A stretch of 46,664 nt of DNA, from positions 251,784-298,447 of the forward strand of contig NW_019091654.1 in assembly GCF_001949145.1 (NCBI RefSeq), read 5' to 3'. Each line of letters begins with the position of its first letter. Within the stretch, counting starts at the first letter, position 1. The notes under the pieces were generated by a model that saw only the letters and a program-made list of their open reading frames with translations, was not told the origin of the DNA and ran no database searches. The translations under genes were made by a program, and so were the position numbers. Source of the stretch: Acanthaster planci. Its lineage: Eukaryota > Echinodermata > Asteroidea > Valvatida > Acanthasteridae. Of this stretch, positions 11,801 through 20,869 are shown one piece after another.

Positions 11801-12967
11801 AGTTGATTTAACCTTAAGACATTTGATGGGTTAGCCATATCCAAAGTTACTTGGCTGTGGCTTGAAATTACACACGAGTCTATGGTAAGCCGCTACCCAT
11901 AGAGTTGTGTGTAATTTCAAGCCACCACTATAGACTCATGTGTAATGTCAGCCCGTCCTTGATCCTCATTGAATGGACAAATGTTTGCAATGGAGATGAT
12001 TTTATGCCAAGTGATGTGATGAAATTATGGACTTCTTCAAGTCATGTGTTTTCTAACTTCTCTGATCTTGTGGTTCCTTCCAGATTTCAGCCATGGAGAG
12101 TTTGGCGTGGGCCTGTACGTCAGTCAACATGCTTCCAAGGCGGCTCATTTCTCAGCGGTAAGAAGATTCCCAAATCGCATCAGACGCTGCCATCTTAATC
12201 GCTGTTTCTTGATTCATTCACGTTTTCTGTAAATGTTTGGGACTGTTTACTGGAAACAACCCCAGTTGACAATAATGAAATCGCTCGTTCAAAAGTGCGA
12301 AATAGAAACAGGTACTTCGCGGCACAGAAGCCAGTACTAAAATTCTGTCAATTTCTGTCCTGCAGCTGAACAATCTATTACACCAGGCACTAACACTGAT
12401 TCCCACACAGTTACTTTGCCACCTCGGTATGGCTGATTGTATAGTGTTCCTCAGACTTATCGATTCAATCCAGTCTTCGAACGTTGAAAGTCTGATCTCT
12501 TGGCTATTGGCAGCTGGGAAAGCTTCTACTTGTTGAGGTCGGACTTGGCACGACGGACTCAGTGGTGAAGGCAGACAACACCAGAGTAGCTCCACCCGAA
12601 GGATTTGATTCCATTGTGGTAAGATCGACAAAAATATTGGCGATAGATGTAAGGGGTCGTCCATTCTTTTATCATTTTCATGAGCATAAATAGTGTACTC
12701 TCTTTTGCAGAGCCCAGCACTCCGCCTTGAGTGTACTGAGACAGAAAAAAACAAAGATTTATCTACATTTTTAATGGTTCAGTGTATTTCTTTAAACACT
12801 TCAAATACTTAATAGTGCTTCTGTTATGTCTTACACTCATGTAGACACCAGGGAGGCTGTCTTTGTTAAGCGGTGGGGACGCAATGATTAGTGGTTGCCA
12901 GGAGTACGTCATCTTTGATCCGCATCAGGCTCTGCCGCTTTGCCTTATAGAATACAGGCTAGAGTGA
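2580..12967 (+). CDS. GNAT acetyltransferase - coiled coil - PARP-type ADP-ribosyltransferase fusion gene (14 exons)
   Basis: I joined 14 exons from GT-AG borders: 2580-2813, 4323-4458, 4867-5230, 5483-5689, 6273-6360, 6577-6760, 7657-7887, 8465-8542, 8826-8912, 9432-9589, 11373-11523, 12084-12157, 12514-12618 and 12845-12967. They total 2220 nt, or 739 residues plus stop, and every junction keeps phase. Residues 1-300 are polar and acidic. Residues 300-404 form a GNAT fold with the acetyl-CoA loop RKLGIG (333-338). Residues 415-532 look coiled-coil. Residues 537-739 match a PARP catalytic domain (GVGLYVSQHASKAAHF, PPEGFDSIV, EYVIFDPHQALP). The predicted roles are N- or lysine-acetylation plus ADP-ribosylation. 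Substrate and cell compartment are unknown. No signal peptide or membrane segment is seen. The catalytic His is Cys (619), while Tyr651 and Glu719 are kept. Exon 1 and the exon 10 acceptor are the least certain parts. Confidence 0.82.
4323..4458 (+). CDS. Exon 2 of the GNAT-PARP gene
   Basis: The acceptor is TTTCATTCTAG and the donor GTAAAC. It codes for residues 79-123 plus one base. The protein begins VPNRELLHAVIALYDM and has alternating hydrophobic positions typical of a folded helix-strand region. No family is recognised for this piece. It may be the start of the GNAT fold or a small separate domain. Confidence 0.7.
4867..5230 (+). CDS. Exon 3: acidic low-complexity linker
   Basis: The acceptor is TTGAGCAG and the donor GTGCTT. 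It codes for about residues 124-244, dominated by Glu, Asp, Ser and Gly. A strongly acidic block (GDEEEVDDHGDNEAQGEEK) is followed by KKGIFVDVFSDTESED. It is probably disordered, and the SDTESED stretch resembles casein kinase 2 sites. The donor is GT followed by GCTTT, weaker than the others in this gene. Confidence 0.72.
5483..5689 (+). CDS. Exon 4: acidic linker and start of GNAT fold
   Basis: The acceptor is CACCTGCATCAG and the donor a perfect GTGAGT. It codes for residues 245-313. It starts SNILRLYEMIV, continues through SGSDEDEEDFTEGQD, and ends in PYIGIESRLVACATWEKS. That last part fits the beta-strand pair that precedes the acetyl-CoA-binding strand in GNAT enzymes. A charged helix, KERRERRQ, lies between. 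Confidence 0.75.
6273..6360 (+). CDS. Exon 5: GNAT acetyl-CoA-binding motif A
   Basis: A pyrimidine-rich acceptor (ACTTTCTTTTTACACAG) opens this exon and GTAATT follows it. It encodes residues 314-343, including RNVQIDLLAVRKRFRKLGIG, the GNAT motif A: strand beta4 followed by the R-x-x-G-x-G pyrophosphate loop (RKLGIG). This is the clearest evidence for acetyl-CoA binding. The same frame is open upstream to 6192, so a longer exon using a weaker acceptor is possible. Confidence 0.8.
6577..6760 (+). CDS. Exon 6: GNAT motif B and end of the fold
   Basis: The acceptor is TTATTCCTCAG and the donor GTTTGT. It encodes residues 344-404. ALVVYADNSAVDFFGHYGF matches the GNAT motif B region (strand beta5, then N-x-x-A-x-x-F-x-x-x-x-GF). 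It ends with NCTLMCYLPPF, a plausible last beta strand. Confidence 0.82.
7657..7887 (+). CDS. Exon 7: coiled-coil segment
   Basis: The acceptor is CCTTGTTGCACAG and the donor GTGAGT. Residues 405-481 include a long amphipathic helix rich in Leu, Glu, Gln and Lys, for example LKLMELELQKWSLKSREAHQ. It is GC-rich compared with its introns. The minus-strand open frame over this exon is a shadow. A coiled coil between the two enzyme domains suggests dimerisation or partner binding. Confidence 0.82.
8061..8138. repeat. Perfect 34-bp hairpin in intron 7
   Basis: The left arm 8061-8094 and right arm 8105-8138 are exact reverse complements, with a 10-base loop (TATTATCCCA). One more base pair may extend the stem. 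The perfect match suggests a recent inverted duplication, a palindromic mobile element or a double-stranded RNA source. It lies between exons 7 and 8. Confidence 0.95.
8465..8542 (+). CDS. Exon 8: coiled-coil continuation
   Basis: The acceptor is TTTTTACAACAG and the donor GTGAGA. Residues 482-507 start EKDYLQQQLSNLAINIG. The exon is symmetric: 78 bases, entering and leaving in the same phase, so it could be skipped without breaking frame. Confidence 0.72.
8826..8912 (+). CDS. Exon 9: coiled-coil end
   Basis: The acceptor is TTTTATTTTCTAG and the donor GTAAAA. Residues 508-536 include NVETAKLIQDLERRITALG, a short predicted coiled coil, followed by a Gly-rich tail. At 87 bases it is also symmetric and could be skipped in frame. 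Confidence 0.72.
9031..9103 (-). mobile_element. tRNA-Thr-derived SINE head
   Basis: Read on the minus strand, this 73-base block starts GGGCAAGCTTGGC. It has an A-box-like stretch (TTGGCGATCAAGTAG), an anticodon-arm region CTGGTAAGCAGGAG with a GGT anticodon as in tRNA-Thr, and a perfect B box GGTTCGAGTCC in a GTGGG/CCCAC T stem. The acceptor stem does not close (GGGCAAG versus CCGAGTA), so it is not a working tRNA gene. It sits in intron 9. Confidence 0.7.
9432..9589 (+). CDS. Exon 10: start of the ADP-ribosyltransferase region
   Basis: It encodes residues 537-589, running VLKKLHRFLVVIG ... WQIAEEFRLSMDD ... VVTKTIK, with donor GTAAAC. Two AGs lie four bases apart (9426-9427 and 9430-9431). 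Only the second keeps phase with exon 9. The end of this exon together with the start of exon 11 resembles the helix and beta strand that open PARP catalytic domains. Confidence 0.65.
9690..9765 (+). mobile_element. Second tRNA-like fragment (SINE-type)
   Basis: A B box GGTTCGAGTCC lies at 9732-9742, preceded by TGGTAGACCGGGAGG, a weak A-box-like word. No full cloverleaf can be drawn. It is in intron 10, in the opposite orientation to the element at 9031-9103, and only moderately supported. Confidence 0.4.
9991..11000. repeat. 19-bp minisatellite in intron 10, with assembly gap
   Basis: The unit is GACCCTCTCTTCTCCCTAT, with common CTGCGA variants of the last bases. It repeats on both sides of an N run at 10234-10818. 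The + strand is almost pure pyrimidine. The unit is not a multiple of three, and long open frames arise in several frames only because it lacks stops. The array probably caused the gap. Confidence 0.95.
10234..10818. other. Assembly gap (585 N)
   Basis: This is an unsequenced run inside the 19-bp minisatellite of intron 10. Its true length is unknown. An extra exon between exons 10 and 11 could hide here, although the flanking exons already join in phase. Confidence 1.
11373..11523 (+). CDS. Exon 11: NAD-binding strand, catalytic His replaced
   Basis: The acceptor is CTGTATTCCAG and the donor GTAGCT. Residues 590-639 include KMYLCGTLQHPERIPEILSN. This corresponds to the PARP segment L-F-H-G-T that carries the first catalytic residue, and here the His is Cys619. 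The following Gly-Thr is kept, as is the helix ending in NGF. It joins exon 10 in phase 0 across the minisatellite intron. Confidence 0.8.
11857..11955. repeat. Hairpin plus third copy in intron 11
   Basis: Arms at 11857-11885 and 11897-11925 pair over 29 bases with two mismatches and an 11-base loop. A third, more diverged copy of the right arm follows at about 11927-11955. The shared core is GTGGCTTGAAATTACACAC and its complement. It lies between exons 11 and 12. Confidence 0.85.
12084..12157 (+). CDS. Exon 12: catalytic Tyr motif of the PARP domain
   Basis: The acceptor is GTTCCTTCCAG and the donor GTAAGA. Residues 640-664, GEFGVGLYVSQHASKAAHF, are the canonical G-x-G-x-Y-F-A-x-x-A-S-x-S-x-x-Y region of PARP enzymes. 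The catalytic Tyr is at 651. This is a highly diagnostic motif. Confidence 0.87.
12514..12618 (+). CDS. Exon 13: PARP core strands
   Basis: The acceptor is GGCTATTGGCAG and the donor GTAAGA. Residues 665-699 run from GKLLLVEVGLG to APPEGFDSIV. This matches the pattern of PARP cores: a hydrophobic strand giving a 'VxLG' turn, then PPxGYDSV. It enters and leaves in phase 0. Confidence 0.85.
12845..12967 (+). CDS. Exon 14: catalytic Glu motif and stop
   Basis: The acceptor is CACTCATGTAG. Residues 700-739 end EYVIFDPHQALPLCLIEYRLE, then TGA at 12965. It corresponds to the last PARP strand. Glu719 aligns with the catalytic Glu of PARP1 (Glu988 in NEYIVYD). Mono-ADP-ribosyl PARPs usually have a hydrophobic residue at this point. 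Confidence 0.87.
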   Translation, partial: TPGRLSLLSGGDAMISGCQEYVIFDPHQALPLCLIEYRLE

Positions 12968-13445
12968 GGCCACAAGACGAAGGTAGTTGAACCAAAAGGT
13001 ACTGACCAGGGACTGCTGAGTAAATGGGTAAATGGCAGGGCCCTCGGTCTGTGCTGCCGAAAAAGGTGGAAAAGATAGCTTAGCGACTTTATGATGTAAG
13101 CAGTGATTTGCCGAGAACCAGTTGCAACCAATGCCAACCACGTGGTGCTTTTGACTGGTAAGCTGTTTTTGCTGAGCATGTGTTTTCTTTGCTTATCAAA
13201 TTTCTGTGTTAGGCAACCCCATTTATTATTGCCAAAACTGAGCCTTTTTTTGTGGCCAAGAGCCCTCCCTTGGCCACGGTAAAGGCTCAATCCAGAACCA
13301 AAACTTTGTGACCACCGTTGCTCCCCTCCCTGGGACAATCTGCACTTGACTGTGGCTCTGTCTTCATTACCAGAAACTGGGATCGTAAGTAAGACGAGGG
13401 CTCCATCTCAGCATTGCTACTAGAGGCAATAACAACACTCTAAGA

Positions 13446-13451
13446 AATAAA
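13446..13451 (+). terminator. Possible polyadenylation signal of the GNAT-PARP gene
   Basis: AATAAA lies 479 bases after the stop codon at 12967. It is the first canonical hexamer I noticed downstream. No transcript end can be proved from sequence alone. Confidence 0.35.
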
Positions 13452-13724
13452 GGTTCACATTTGCACCCCTGTCATTGATACAATAGCAGGACCAATTACT
13501 ATGGTGCAAAGCTATCCCCGGTATATGGTGTATGCTCCCCTGTAGGTGCACGCATGCCCAGGTAGGGGTGCACCCACCCAAATTGGGGTGCTAGTTTGCC
13601 CCATTTACTATGGATGCTGCTATTGTATTAATGGGGGTGCGAATGGGAACCTTTATTTCGTAGAGTAAAGAATGTTATTGCAAGTTGACACAGGTGGATA
13701 ATTAAATCTTTGTTTTCATCCTCC

Positions 13725-13810
13725 AAAACACCTGCTCGTTTCAAAACACTTGCTCGTTTCGAACACCTGTTTGTTTCAGACACCTGCTCTTTTCAAAACA
13801 CCTGCTTGTT
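13725..13810 (+). repeat. Tandem array of about 18-bp units with CACCTG E-boxes
   Basis: Five units of the type AACACCTGCTCGTTTCAA follow one another. Four carry CACCTG and one CACTTG. CACCTG is the E-box form bound by Snail and ZEB family repressors. A further CAGGTG occurs just upstream near 13691. Confidence 0.75.
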
Positions 13811-16800
13811 AATGCTAATTAATTACTTCCACCAGTAGGGACTAATCTCAGTTTCCTGGTACTAACTGTTAAAAATATTCAAACTTGAAGATATCTTGTG
13901 TGAATACTAAACAGTTTTATTTTCTCTAAAGGTATTGACCACATATTTTCCTTTTGCAAATCTTTGAAAGTTGTGGATACATTTGTATTACATACTGCGT
14001 AGATTTGTACATTCCATCCATTAGGACTTGACAGCATAATGGAGACCACAGTTGTGTACTCTGTTTTTATTTTTATTAGTTTTTTAAATTTTTGTCACCA
14101 TTATAATGATTTATTGTATTGTTGATTCATCACCGGCTGTGGGCAATACAGCAGAAATGAGACTATGATCCTGCAAAGGACACTTTTTCTAAAAACAGAA
14201 GAGTACATGTATGTGAATCCATCCAGTTCATTCACAAGTCAAGTATTAAACAGGGTTATGGGGTGAAGACTGGACAGGTATTGTGACTAAATATGACTTG
14301 ATTAATGTTCACAGTTTGTTTCATGTCTGTAATTCCCCTGATTCTTTTTCATGTTAAGATGTACCATTCGTCTCAACACCAGTGACTAGACAGTATGTAT
14401 GGAGTGGTTGAATTACATGTATATGTAATTAGGTTATGCCCACTTCCCCTCCGCCGCCCTGCCCCCGTCCAGTCTTAATTAAGAATGCAAACTACATCAA
14501 GAAGGAGCTTGGTGTTTTTTTCTGAAATTATGAGCAGACCTATTGAGTGCCATCTCCAGACGCCCCCCCCCTCCCAGTCGGTCCTGTCTGCGCTCGGTGT
14601 TTTCTTTACGCTACCAAGCACCATGCTTTTAACCCCGCCATTCTCGTGGCGTGGAGCGTTTCATTTCCACTCTGGTGAAGTTTAATTCATCACCTTCGCC
14701 GTTTGTGTGTGTGATGAAGATGGTGCCATCATGAAACACACACAGAGCGTGAAATTGCAGAAGAAAATCAAGAAATATATTGCCGACTGTAATCCAGCCG
14801 GAGATTGTGCAAGGAAGCGTGGTCAAAAATACCTTCAAGATTTAGCTGGGTGAATTACTTTTTGTTTGAAAGGAAGGCAGCAATAATTGTTTATTTATAG
14901 TTTTATAATGACATTAATGCTTCGCCAAAAACTAGGATTTAAGATCTTTTAACCATTCTAAAAGACGATGTTAATAAGTGTTTTCCATGGCAGATGTTGA
15001 AATTAATTCTTTTAAAGAGCCGTCCAGTAATTACACCTGTTCATCGTTAACAGAAAATGTGTGTGATGTTGTGAAGAATAAACTTGCAAACATTTGTAAG
15101 AAACAAGTCAAAACCACCATGGAAAGTATTTGTTCTCGTGTAGGTGTACTCGACTATCGTAAAACTTGTAATCTTTTTCATGAAAATTCGGGCAGGCTTT
15201 GGGTCACTGCGTGGGCTATTCCGTAGTGTTGCTTGGTGCTTGAAGTTTGGTAAATGAAGGGAGTTCGTCATTTCTCCGTTGCAAAAATGGATCTTTAGTC
15301 CCCAGTCGTCTTTAGCAAGCTTTCCTGCCAATTTTTTTTCTCTGCTGTCGTGGATCAAGATCTCATGTTTACACGAGTCCGTCTTCGGAACTAGTCGCCT
15401 GGGGATTTATCCGGATGAAGTCGAGCTGTCTCCTTTCACGTGGTGAATGATTGAAATTTATGCAACATACTCGGAGCATCTGCCGGGGGGGTTCTTTTAT
15501 ATGATTTGCTTTTCAGTTGCAATTTTGATCAAAATTTGGTCACTCGCATTAATTGGCCGTGTTTGCCGAATGCTGAGTCTGGTCTGGGTAACAGTTTGGA
15601 AAATTCTATTTTTATTGTAAATTGGCGTCATTCATGTGGTTTTGTTATATTTTATGTCAATCCAATGCCACGAACGACCAGAAACTCCATTTCATGTGCG
15701 TATACAGTGAGCCAAATGTTGACCTCGTCTGCATAACTGTATGTATTATTATGGTTTATATCCCGTTGTTAGAGCGCATAAGTAATTTTTGATATTTTCA
15801 ACCATTGTGTTGTCACGTGGCTGCTGGTATTGTAGTTGAGGTTTTTGTTGAACAAAAGAACTTGCGTTGGCAGCTGTTTTCAACCAGTGCGCAGCTGTCA
15901 TATTGTCTATACCATATCAACTGTCTCGGGAAATCAGTTTTATTGTTATATATACGCTTATATTTCTCTTGGGTAGTCCAGAAATCATACGCGATCGTTG
16001 ACGCCTCTTGTTAACAAAAAATGGCGTCTACACTCATTTAATTTTCACACAGTCAAATTTATGTATATGTAGCGTTTGATGACATTTGTGTGGCATACCA
16101 GGAAATTGGAGAAAGGAAATATCATCAAGAGAGACGGAAACAGGAAAAGCCACAATGACGACTTGCGTGGAGACTGTACAATGTTGTTCAGTTGACCACC
16201 ATTAATAAACCACTCAACACTTCGTGCATAAACACACCTGTCATTCAATGTGCAGTCGACTCGAAGTCAATAGACTGCTATGTAAGTTGTCTCCCCCCCC
16301 CGGGAAGTTATCTCTCTGTTGCCAACGTTACCGATGAAGATGCAAGCGCCCCGGACAGAGTGTGGAAGCTACCGTGCTTAAAGCTCTGTGGTTTGAGAGC
16401 GATGGTAATGCAGTCTTTGAGATATTTCAGTGACATTGCAATACTACAAGTAGAAGTGGACGGTTGCCATTATAGTGTTCGAGTTTAATTGCTGTCTTTT
16501 GGTAATGTGACGCCCCCACGTTGGAGCTGTGACATTTAACTTGATATGTTATCACTACCAACCCTGCCTACATTTGTAAATTAACAGCCTCGATAAGGAG
16601 CAGCTCGCTTCGCAGTGTGGCAATTGAAAGTAATTACTGTCCAAAGAACACGCTTCGATCGGATTCCTGATGGTCATTTTTGATTGCCTCAATTTCTGAT
16701 CATCAAATGCCGGCATTGTCTGTTGCTGAGAGACCTTTTCGTTACCCGTTCGAGGCACGGCTTCTAGACGACGCTGAAAAGCATGCTTACGATATTACGT

Positions 16801-16970
16801 TTTTACATAAATAGTGCATGACGGCGGCTGTCGCGTCCCAGCACTGCAGCCGCTGATTAAGCCCGACCGTGCGTAAGTTGCGTTTTGCCCGCTCCGTAGC
16901 CCGCGGCACGTGGTGGCCCGCGTCTCCAGAAGTGTTGTTTTGTTGGGTGCACCGGGCTACATTTTATTAC

Positions 16971-17228
16971 ATGGGCTGCAGATGTCTATTGAGCGGTGTC
17001 GTTCTGTTGCTTCGGTCGTCCGGACCTCTCGCTCGATGCACCGGCGGGGGGGAATTTGGCGAGGATAAGGTGACATCAAACGTAGATTCTGTGATGACTA
17101 CGGTGAAGATGCGTTCTGATGATAGTCGTCTTTATATGAGATGGATCAGTCGCGCGGAGCCGACAGGTGTAATGGCCGTCAACAGAGAGCTAAACGCAGC
17201 CAGCTTCGAGAAATCCTGGTCAGTATAA
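16971..17228 (+). CDS. Weak candidate first exon in CpG-rich block
   Basis: An 85-codon open frame starts MGCRCLLSGVVLLL, which resembles a short signal or membrane-anchor segment, and continues with polar sequence to TAA at 17226. The surrounding DNA from 16740 is unusually rich in CpG for this window, as in promoters. I recognise no family. A GTCAGT near 17218 could be a donor. It may be chance. Confidence 0.18.
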   Translation: MGCRCLLSGVVLLLRSSGPLARCTGGGEFGEDKVTSNVDSVMTTVKMRSDDSRLYMRWISRAEPTGVMAVNRELNAASFEKSWSV

Positions 17229-19070
17229 ATCATCAGGACAGTCATGTAGTAATTTGTAATCAATCTCATTATAGGTTGCACAATTAGAAATTATCCCTGG
17301 CAGATGACGAGATTATGATCCAAAGATGACAAATACAATTAGATTTGAAAAAGAGTGGAAGCATATTACCTTAAATGAAGTTTATCCCGCCACAAATGTC
17401 GATTGCCATTAAACGTTAAAGAGATGTTCGTAATTTTCAACGATTGCCGTGTCAAATATTGATGATTTTTAAAATGAACGAAAATATTGGTGGCAATCCT
17501 GGTAACAGAAGAAATTGGTTTGCTCATAATTTACTCAGTCTGCATAAAGCGTGCATAATTCAATAATCCCTGTAAATACTCGAAGCTTTAACTTTATGTC
17601 GTGTTCAGTATATACACGTCTATACCTTTAACCACAGTGACCCAGTGTCACCAGTAATTATTATACATGGATGCGCCTGGGATTCCGGACTTCTTGTTTC
17701 TGTCTGTGACTTCAAAAGAAGGAAATCACGCGCATCAGTCCCAGTGACGTCAAAGGCTGAGCTGAACACGCAACATTCAATTTTAGAAAGCAAAACTTGA
17801 GCCATAAAAAATACAAGCCTTAGGCTGGAATAAGAAAAAGTATTTTCGTTCTTAATATTTCCTTCCTGAACTTAATGGTTATCTGATAAAGTTAGTATAA
17901 ATTAAGCGTAATTTCTCGTATTTTGGAAATTTTAAGAGAAACTCGGCTATTAGATTTGAAGTTGAACTGCACTGTTTCCAGTACAGAGATCTCAGATGGA
18001 GAAAAAAATATTCCACTGATCAAAAAACAGTTATTATGTGGATTGTCGTCTTGACATCTTTAGGTAATCGTTTCAGTGTTTTTTTTCGTTTAAGTATCAT
18101 CAAAGTGGCATGACTCGGCATGCTTTTCCTTCCGTTGGCTCATTTGGACATAGCTACCTTTGAGCACGATTTCCTTTGATTTATGAGTACAGTAACTTTG
18201 CATCAAGCTCCTTTGACAGGCGGCAGACAGCGGTACTTTGTTATTATTGTCTATTGTGATTGACTGAAAACAAACCTCACTAATAGACACACAACTCCCA
18301 AGAAACAAACTAACCTAAATAATTGCTGTTTAAACTTTTAGATTTACAATATCCAGAAGAGAAAATATGTTTATGGGCCTGCTCCCCGGTGATATCTTTT
18401 CTTTCTTTCTATCCCTCCTTCTATTGTACCTGGCATTGTTGATAATTACCAATGGATATTTTATGAGGTAAATTGCATTTAGGTGTCAGGCACTGCAGGT
18501 TTTCACAGTTATTAGGATTTTTTTCAACACAAAGCACCACAAAGTTGATCCCTCATATTATGACCCAGCTATTAAAGCAAGACATTCTTTACACTGATGA
18601 TTTCAACTCACCTGAAGCGATTTGGAAAGAGGGACTGCAGTTGTATAGAGTGCTTGAAAGCGCCGAATCTGTCATTCACAGTTCCACCCCCAAAACAATT
18701 TGCCGTCTTGCCTACTCATGACAGAAGGGAAGACTCTTGTACAAATGATGGAAGCTGGAGGCAACCTTGTAATAACCCTCCTAAAGTTGGGGCTTGCTGA
18801 ACAGAACTGGACAGGGTCGCATAGAGTAACTAAATCGTTGTCAATATAAATTGTCACGGCTCTGGTCGGCTAGTTTTCAATACATTGAGCTCATTTTAAA
18901 AATTTCAGAATTCAGTCGCCGGTGTGGTGCTGTATGAAATTAGCATAAAACTTGACCTGAGGTTTTTTTCCTGTATACTTGACGTTCCACGAGGGAATTA
19001 GTAAGCACATCTATTAGCATGAAGAGTATTCAGCTGCGATGTAAGGGAAAACATTTGAGTCTAAAGTGTG

Positions 19071-19126
19071 CCAGGGGGGCGGGTAAATTGCCCATAACTT
19101 TCCTAATACCAGGGGGGCGGGTAAAT
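19071..19126 (+). repeat. Pair of exact 18-bp direct repeats
   Basis: CCAGGGGGGCGGGTAAAT occurs at 19071-19088 and again at 19109-19126. The 20-base spacer contains CCCATAACTTTCC. It is GC-box-like but without a nearby supported gene start. Confidence 0.9.
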
Positions 19127-20590
19127 GCTACTAGGCAATGTGTACATTAATAATAATGCGGAGTTTGTCTATCCATCTGTTTTCAATGTTCGGGCCGTTG
19201 TTTGGGCGGTCCAAGTTAGCCATCTCTAAAAACCTGTGATCAAGCCACAGCCGACTTCCGAACAAACTTGGTTTGTGTACGTGTACTCAAATGCAAGTAA
19301 TACGAGGTAAAACGCTTGGTGGGAGATGGTGCAGAGAGCATCATTACGTTTCTCATAAATCTCGTAATGCCGTAGTTCCCAAAATTCCCCGCGACTAATT
19401 TTTATCGCTGGGAGGGAAAAACAACAGCCGGGATGTGGCGATCGAAACCAAGAGGGAAAACGTCTCGGCTTCATGTCAACTTCTCAATCTGATGCTCAAA
19501 AATGCGACGCGAAATTAATTACCTGTTTTCGATTGGCAAGTTACCTCCGGGGCGTTAGGTCTTAATTTGTCTGGAGTGGCGGCGGAAGAGGATGTCGTTA
19601 TCAGAGGCAGTCTATTCAAGGATTTTAATCAATTAGTGGTGCGTATAAAAAGGAGAGGGTGGTGCCTCGATCATAATGTAGTGCATAATCGGCGTTGAGG
19701 TTGTAATTACATGTATTCTCCTACTGCCCAGGTCGGACACCAGTCCTCATGATACGGTTGTAACAGTCAGGGAGTGCATTGGGCTATGTCTGCCCCTTAT
19801 AAGTTTCCTTCAGCCTCTCAAGCATGGGGAACTTTGGGGGTGGGGCTTAAAATTGAAAATAAAACCAAAACCAAAATAAACAACAAACAAAATAAAATAA
19901 AAGTTAAAGAAACCGAAAAGAAAGAAGGAAAGGTGATGAAATCACCCGTTTGCGTGGAAATCCTTAAAACTGTCCCCCTCCGACTATAGATGCATAGTCA
20001 GTCAGTTTGTTGCTGATGAGTACACTTTACACCCCCCCCCCAAATAGCCCCGGGCGTCAATCCCCGAGCTCACAAACCACAGCGCTACGTGCGAATATGA
20101 AGAGTTTCGGTTTCATCAATTTTACGAATAAAGTCGATATTAGCTCTTATATGTTTCACCTGCGTTTGAATCAGAGGCAACCTCTAACCCGCATTCGTTC
20201 AGACGTCGCTGCAGCAAAAAAAAAAAAAAAATGACGACCGAGTTTTTGAAATTATCATACAATGTAGCGCCCGCTCTGACGCTAAACCGAAACTGGTTTT
20301 ACAATGCTGCTTTTAAAGAGGGACTCCAAACCATGTCGCATATTACCAGTTTATCAACTTGTCAGTGTGTTGCTGACACTGCAAAAAATATTACATGAAA
20401 TTTAATTAAAGTTTAATTAAATTAGACGGAACCAATATCAGTTGTTTGCAACATTACAAACACACTTGATTAAATCTGTAAGTGAAAAATTTCGACCCGA
20501 AAACGCATGATCTGTGAATCTGTATTTTTATCTCTCTCTCTCTCTTTTGGAAAAGCCTGACCGCACTTATCTCGATTCTTTTTCTTCTAG

Positions 20591-20869
20591 GATGCAGTCG
20601 ATAAAGAACTCCAGTTCAATCAAGACATCATCATCGTCCCAATCGTTACTCGATCTCTGTCCATTAGACCCTTCCTTCTAGCGCTTGGCGTGCTCGCACA
20701 TAAAATTCGGTTTTCTGTGAAGGAAGTTAAAGTGAGGGTCGCAGCAGGCTGCGAAACCGAGTCGCTTGGGGTTTATATTCGCAGGAGAAAAAAGCTGTGC
20801 TTAACCGAGAGAAAATGGACTTTTCTATTATTCATCAGCCGGGGTTCACGGTCTCTGGGATTAAATTAA
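20591..20869 (+). CDS. Weak candidate exon after a strong acceptor
   Basis: A very good acceptor (CGATTCTTTTTCTTCTAG) is followed by 92 open codons to TAA at 20867. The first residues, DAVDKELQFNQDIIIVPIV, resemble the short motif before D-x-Y-x-N-L in family 31 beta-1,3-glycosyltransferases. The expected D-x-Y-x-N-L does not follow in frame; it would have to come from a next exon. No good donor is seen at the right point. Possible pseudogene, exon or chance. Confidence 0.2.
   Translation, partial: DAVDKELQFNQDIIIVPIVTRSLSIRPFLLALGVLAHKIRFSVKEVKVRVAAGCETESLGVYIRRRKKLCLTERKWTFLLFISRGSRSLGLN

Larger units (their letters stand above)
12968..14600. other. 3' flank of the GNAT-PARP gene
   Basis: It probably begins with the 3' UTR, up to about 13.47 kb. 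After that I see no exon. It contains a short CACCTG tandem array (13725-13810) and two TACATGTA palindromes at 14.2-14.4 kb. A minus-strand open frame at 12925-13338 has no recognisable domain. Confidence 0.5.
14601..20590. other. Mostly non-coding region with weak exon-like frames
   Basis: I see no gene I can name. The candidates are: a frame ending at 14850 that contains MKHTQSVKLQKKIKKYIA, starting near 14730 after a four-codon upstream frame; a frame at 18473-18721 containing TQLLKQDILYTDDFNSPEAI; and a CpG-rich block at 16740-17230 with an 85-codon frame from ATG 16971. None has matching splice borders on both sides and a known domain. They could be exons of the gene ending at 22063, or chance. 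Confidence 0.35.

Noticed and set aside
12218-12754. 178-codon open frame on the minus strand
   Set aside because: It overlaps exon 13 of the fusion gene and its introns, shows no domain and has no splice or start support.
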